A stretch of 64,000 nucleotides of DNA from Streptosporangium amethystogenes (lineage in GTDB: Bacteria > Actinomycetota > Actinomycetes > Streptosporangiales > Streptosporangiaceae). A program made the translations under genes and the position numbers. Positions 62,682 through 64,000 of this stretch are shown one piece after another (the first letter of the stretch is position 1; the number at the start of each line of letters is the position of its first letter). Below the pieces are notes generated by a model, which had not been told where the DNA came from, did not search any database, and worked only from the letters and a program-made list of their open reading frames with translations. The stretch covers positions 124,001 to 188,000 of the forward strand of contig NZ_JOEQ01000009.1 of assembly GCF_000721075.1 (NCBI RefSeq). Reading direction: 5' to 3'.

Positions 62682-64000
62682 TCAGGCCGGGGGAGCGAGG
62701 GTTCCGGCGGCGAGGGCGTGGGTCAGGGCGGTGGCGGCGGTCTGGCCCGAGGTGGTCAGCTCCCGGAGTTCGGCCTCGAAGGTGAAGATCCTGCGGAAGG
62801 TGTCGCCGTACCTCCGCTGCTCTTCGACCGAGAGGCGCGGCACCTGGGCGCGGCGCGGGTCGAAGCGGGTGGAGCCGGACTGGGTGCCGGTCGTGGCGCC
62901 CGGGGAGAGCGCCCGGACGAAGCCCGCGAGGAAGAACGGGTCCAGCCGGTCGGGGTCGGGGCGCAGCAGGACGAGCCGGGGGCCGAGCAGCAGGCCGGAC
63001 TCCTCGATCACCCGGGTGACCAGGCCGCCGGCCCCGACGGCGGCGACCACGTCTCCGGGCTCGATCCTGACCCGGCCCCCGGGGCGGGTGCGCGTCTCCA
63101 CCGCGCCCCCGTCCAGGACGTGCCGGTCGGTCAGCACCGGATCGCCAGAGCCGTCGATCTCGAAGCGCCCCGCCTGCCAGACGGCCAGCGCCCCGATTCG
63201 CTCCAGTTCCGCCAGCGTGACGGACGGCAACTCCTGGCCGGTGCCGGGGACGGCCTCGGGGACGAGGGTGGCCAGCCGTCCGAGCCGCTCGGCCAGCCGC
63301 CCGCGGAGCAGGAGGTATCCCTCCGCGGAGACCTGTTCCTCGGTGCCGAGATACCGGGAAGGGGTGACGTCGACGTCCTCGTCGACCAGCTCGATGATCG
63401 GGACCGTGCGGCTCTCGCCCGGCCTGTCGACGTCGAGGTCGGGATCCGCGTGGAACTCACGCCACCGCTCGGCGACCGCGTCGAGGTTTCCCAGGTCGGC
63501 CTCGGCCATCAGGACGCGGGAGGGGGTGCGGTCGTCGGCGGTGGGCTTGCGCAGCACCCAGATGTGCACGGGCAGCGCGGTGCCACCCGACGCGACCTTC
63601 GGGGGGAGGCCGATGACGGCCCGCAGGGTCCCGCGGCGCAGCAGGTTGCTGCGGATGCGGCGGCCCGAGCGGCGGTTGGCGGCGATCGCGGGCATCAGCA
63701 GCACCGCGACGCCGCCCGGCGCCAGGTGGGCGAGCGCGTGCTGGACCCAGGCCAGCTCCGACTCCATCTTGGGCGGCAGCCCGTACTCCCAGCGGGGGTC
63801 GCTCGTCAGCTCGTCGTATCCCCAGTGGCGCTCGTTGAACGGGGGATGGCACACGACGGCGTCGACGGTCAGGTCGGGCCAGGCGTCATGGCGCAGCGAG
63901 TCGCCCGCCCTGACCTCGCCGCCAATCTCCGGCGCACCGCCCGTCTTCGCCCTGCCGCCCGCCGGTGCCTCGTCGCCCGCTCCGGCCAGTGCCAGGCGTG
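62682..64000 (-). CDS. N6-adenine DNA methylase-like protein (5' end beyond window)
   Basis: 438 residues are in view; the N-terminus, including the S-adenosylmethionine motif I, lies beyond the right edge. The motif IV position reads DAVVCHPPFNERHWG, followed by WVQHALAHLAPGGVAVLLMP and LPPKVASGGTALPVHIWVLRK, the conserved block of type I (HsdM-like) N6-adenine methylases. The catalytic (N/D/S)PP(Y/F) is HPPF here. The C-terminal 200 residues resemble a type I specificity-like or helical tail (VPRLSVEEQRRYGDTFRRI, as in HsdS half-domains). It may be a fused M and S protein of a modification or defence system. No HsdR gene is in view. Confidence 0.78.
   Translation of the reverse strand, partial: RLALAGAGDEAPAGGRAKTGGAPEIGGEVRAGDSLRHDAWPDLTVDAVVCHPPFNERHWGYDELTSDPRWEYGLPPKMESELAWVQHALAHLAPGGVAVLLMPAIAANRRSGRRIRSNLLRRGTLRAVIGLPPKVASGGTALPVHIWVLRKPTADDRTPSRVLMAEADLGNLDAVAERWREFHADPDLDVDRPGESRTVPIIELVDEDVDVTPSRYLGTEEQVSAEGYLLLRGRLAERLGRLATLVPEAVPGTGQELPSVTLAELERIGALAVWQAGRFEIDGSGDPVLTDRHVLDGGAVETRTRPGGRVRIEPGDVVAAVGAGGLVTRVIEESGLLLGPRLVLLRPDPDRLDPFFLAGFVRALSPGATTGTQSGSTRFDPRRAQVPRLSVEEQRRYGDTFRRIFTFEAELRELTTSGQTAATALTHALAAGTLAPPA

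Overview
This window is a high-GC (about 70%) chromosomal segment from a filamentous actinomycete. Several traits point to the Streptosporangiales (Streptosporangium/Nonomuraea type): XRE regulators with a DUF5753 domain and a DUF397 partner, a DUF6247-like pair, an AfsR-type regulator, a Gly-Arg-Gln-rich Tex tail, a cellulose-active LPMO, and frequent GTG starts. The genus is inferred from gene content only. I see no rRNA, tRNA, IS element or CRISPR array.

Layout. 1-8 kb: a sigma factor cut by the left edge, a membrane-anchored binding-protein/VWA fusion, a CDF-like membrane protein, DUF4184, a TrmH-type rRNA methyltransferase, a Rid protein, a D,D-carboxypeptidase and a DedA/VTT protein with a candidate iron box at its promoter. 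8-17 kb: a large SARP/AfsR regulator, then a flippase-like protein, a PIG-L deacetylase and a GT4 glycosyltransferase (a plausible glycoconjugate set), three stacked hairpins, a lipoprotein and an APC permease. 17-25 kb: a beta-propeller lipoprotein, two STAS proteins, a nucleoside hydrolase, an HD phosphohydrolase, a GT2 glycosyltransferase, and an XRE/TPR regulator overlapping an APH-fold kinase.

25-29 kb is the clearest metabolic unit: IclR regulator, pobA, pcaH and pcaG, turning 4-hydroxybenzoate into protocatechuate and opening its ring. A NarL-type two-component pair (29-31 kb) converges on it. 31-45 kb holds membrane proteins, a WGR/beta-propeller protein, tex, a cellulose-type LPMO with CBM2 plus a separate CBM2 lipoprotein, a GNAT, an EF-hand protein, a third STAS protein, acetate kinase, a glycogen-binding-type domain protein, a uridine-kinase-like protein and small membrane or secreted proteins.

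45-64 kb is the accessory, conflict-rich part. It has two XRE-DUF5753 regulators (one coupled to DUF397 and divergent from a HATPase), an XRE-ImmA/IrrE metallopeptidase coupled to an unrecognised partner behind a palindromic operator, a small DUF6247-like gene pair, a decayed DUF397 copy that forms a 131-bp direct repeat with the intact copy, a 2,915-residue RHS/YD-repeat polymorphic toxin with a Hint domain and a low-GC toxin tip followed at once by a low-GC candidate immunity gene, a decayed DUF6247 fragment, and an N6-adenine-methylase-like gene with an altered motif IV that runs off the right edge. The best candidates for undescribed biology are the toxin tip with its immunity gene, the XRE-ImmA operon and the DUF6247 pair.
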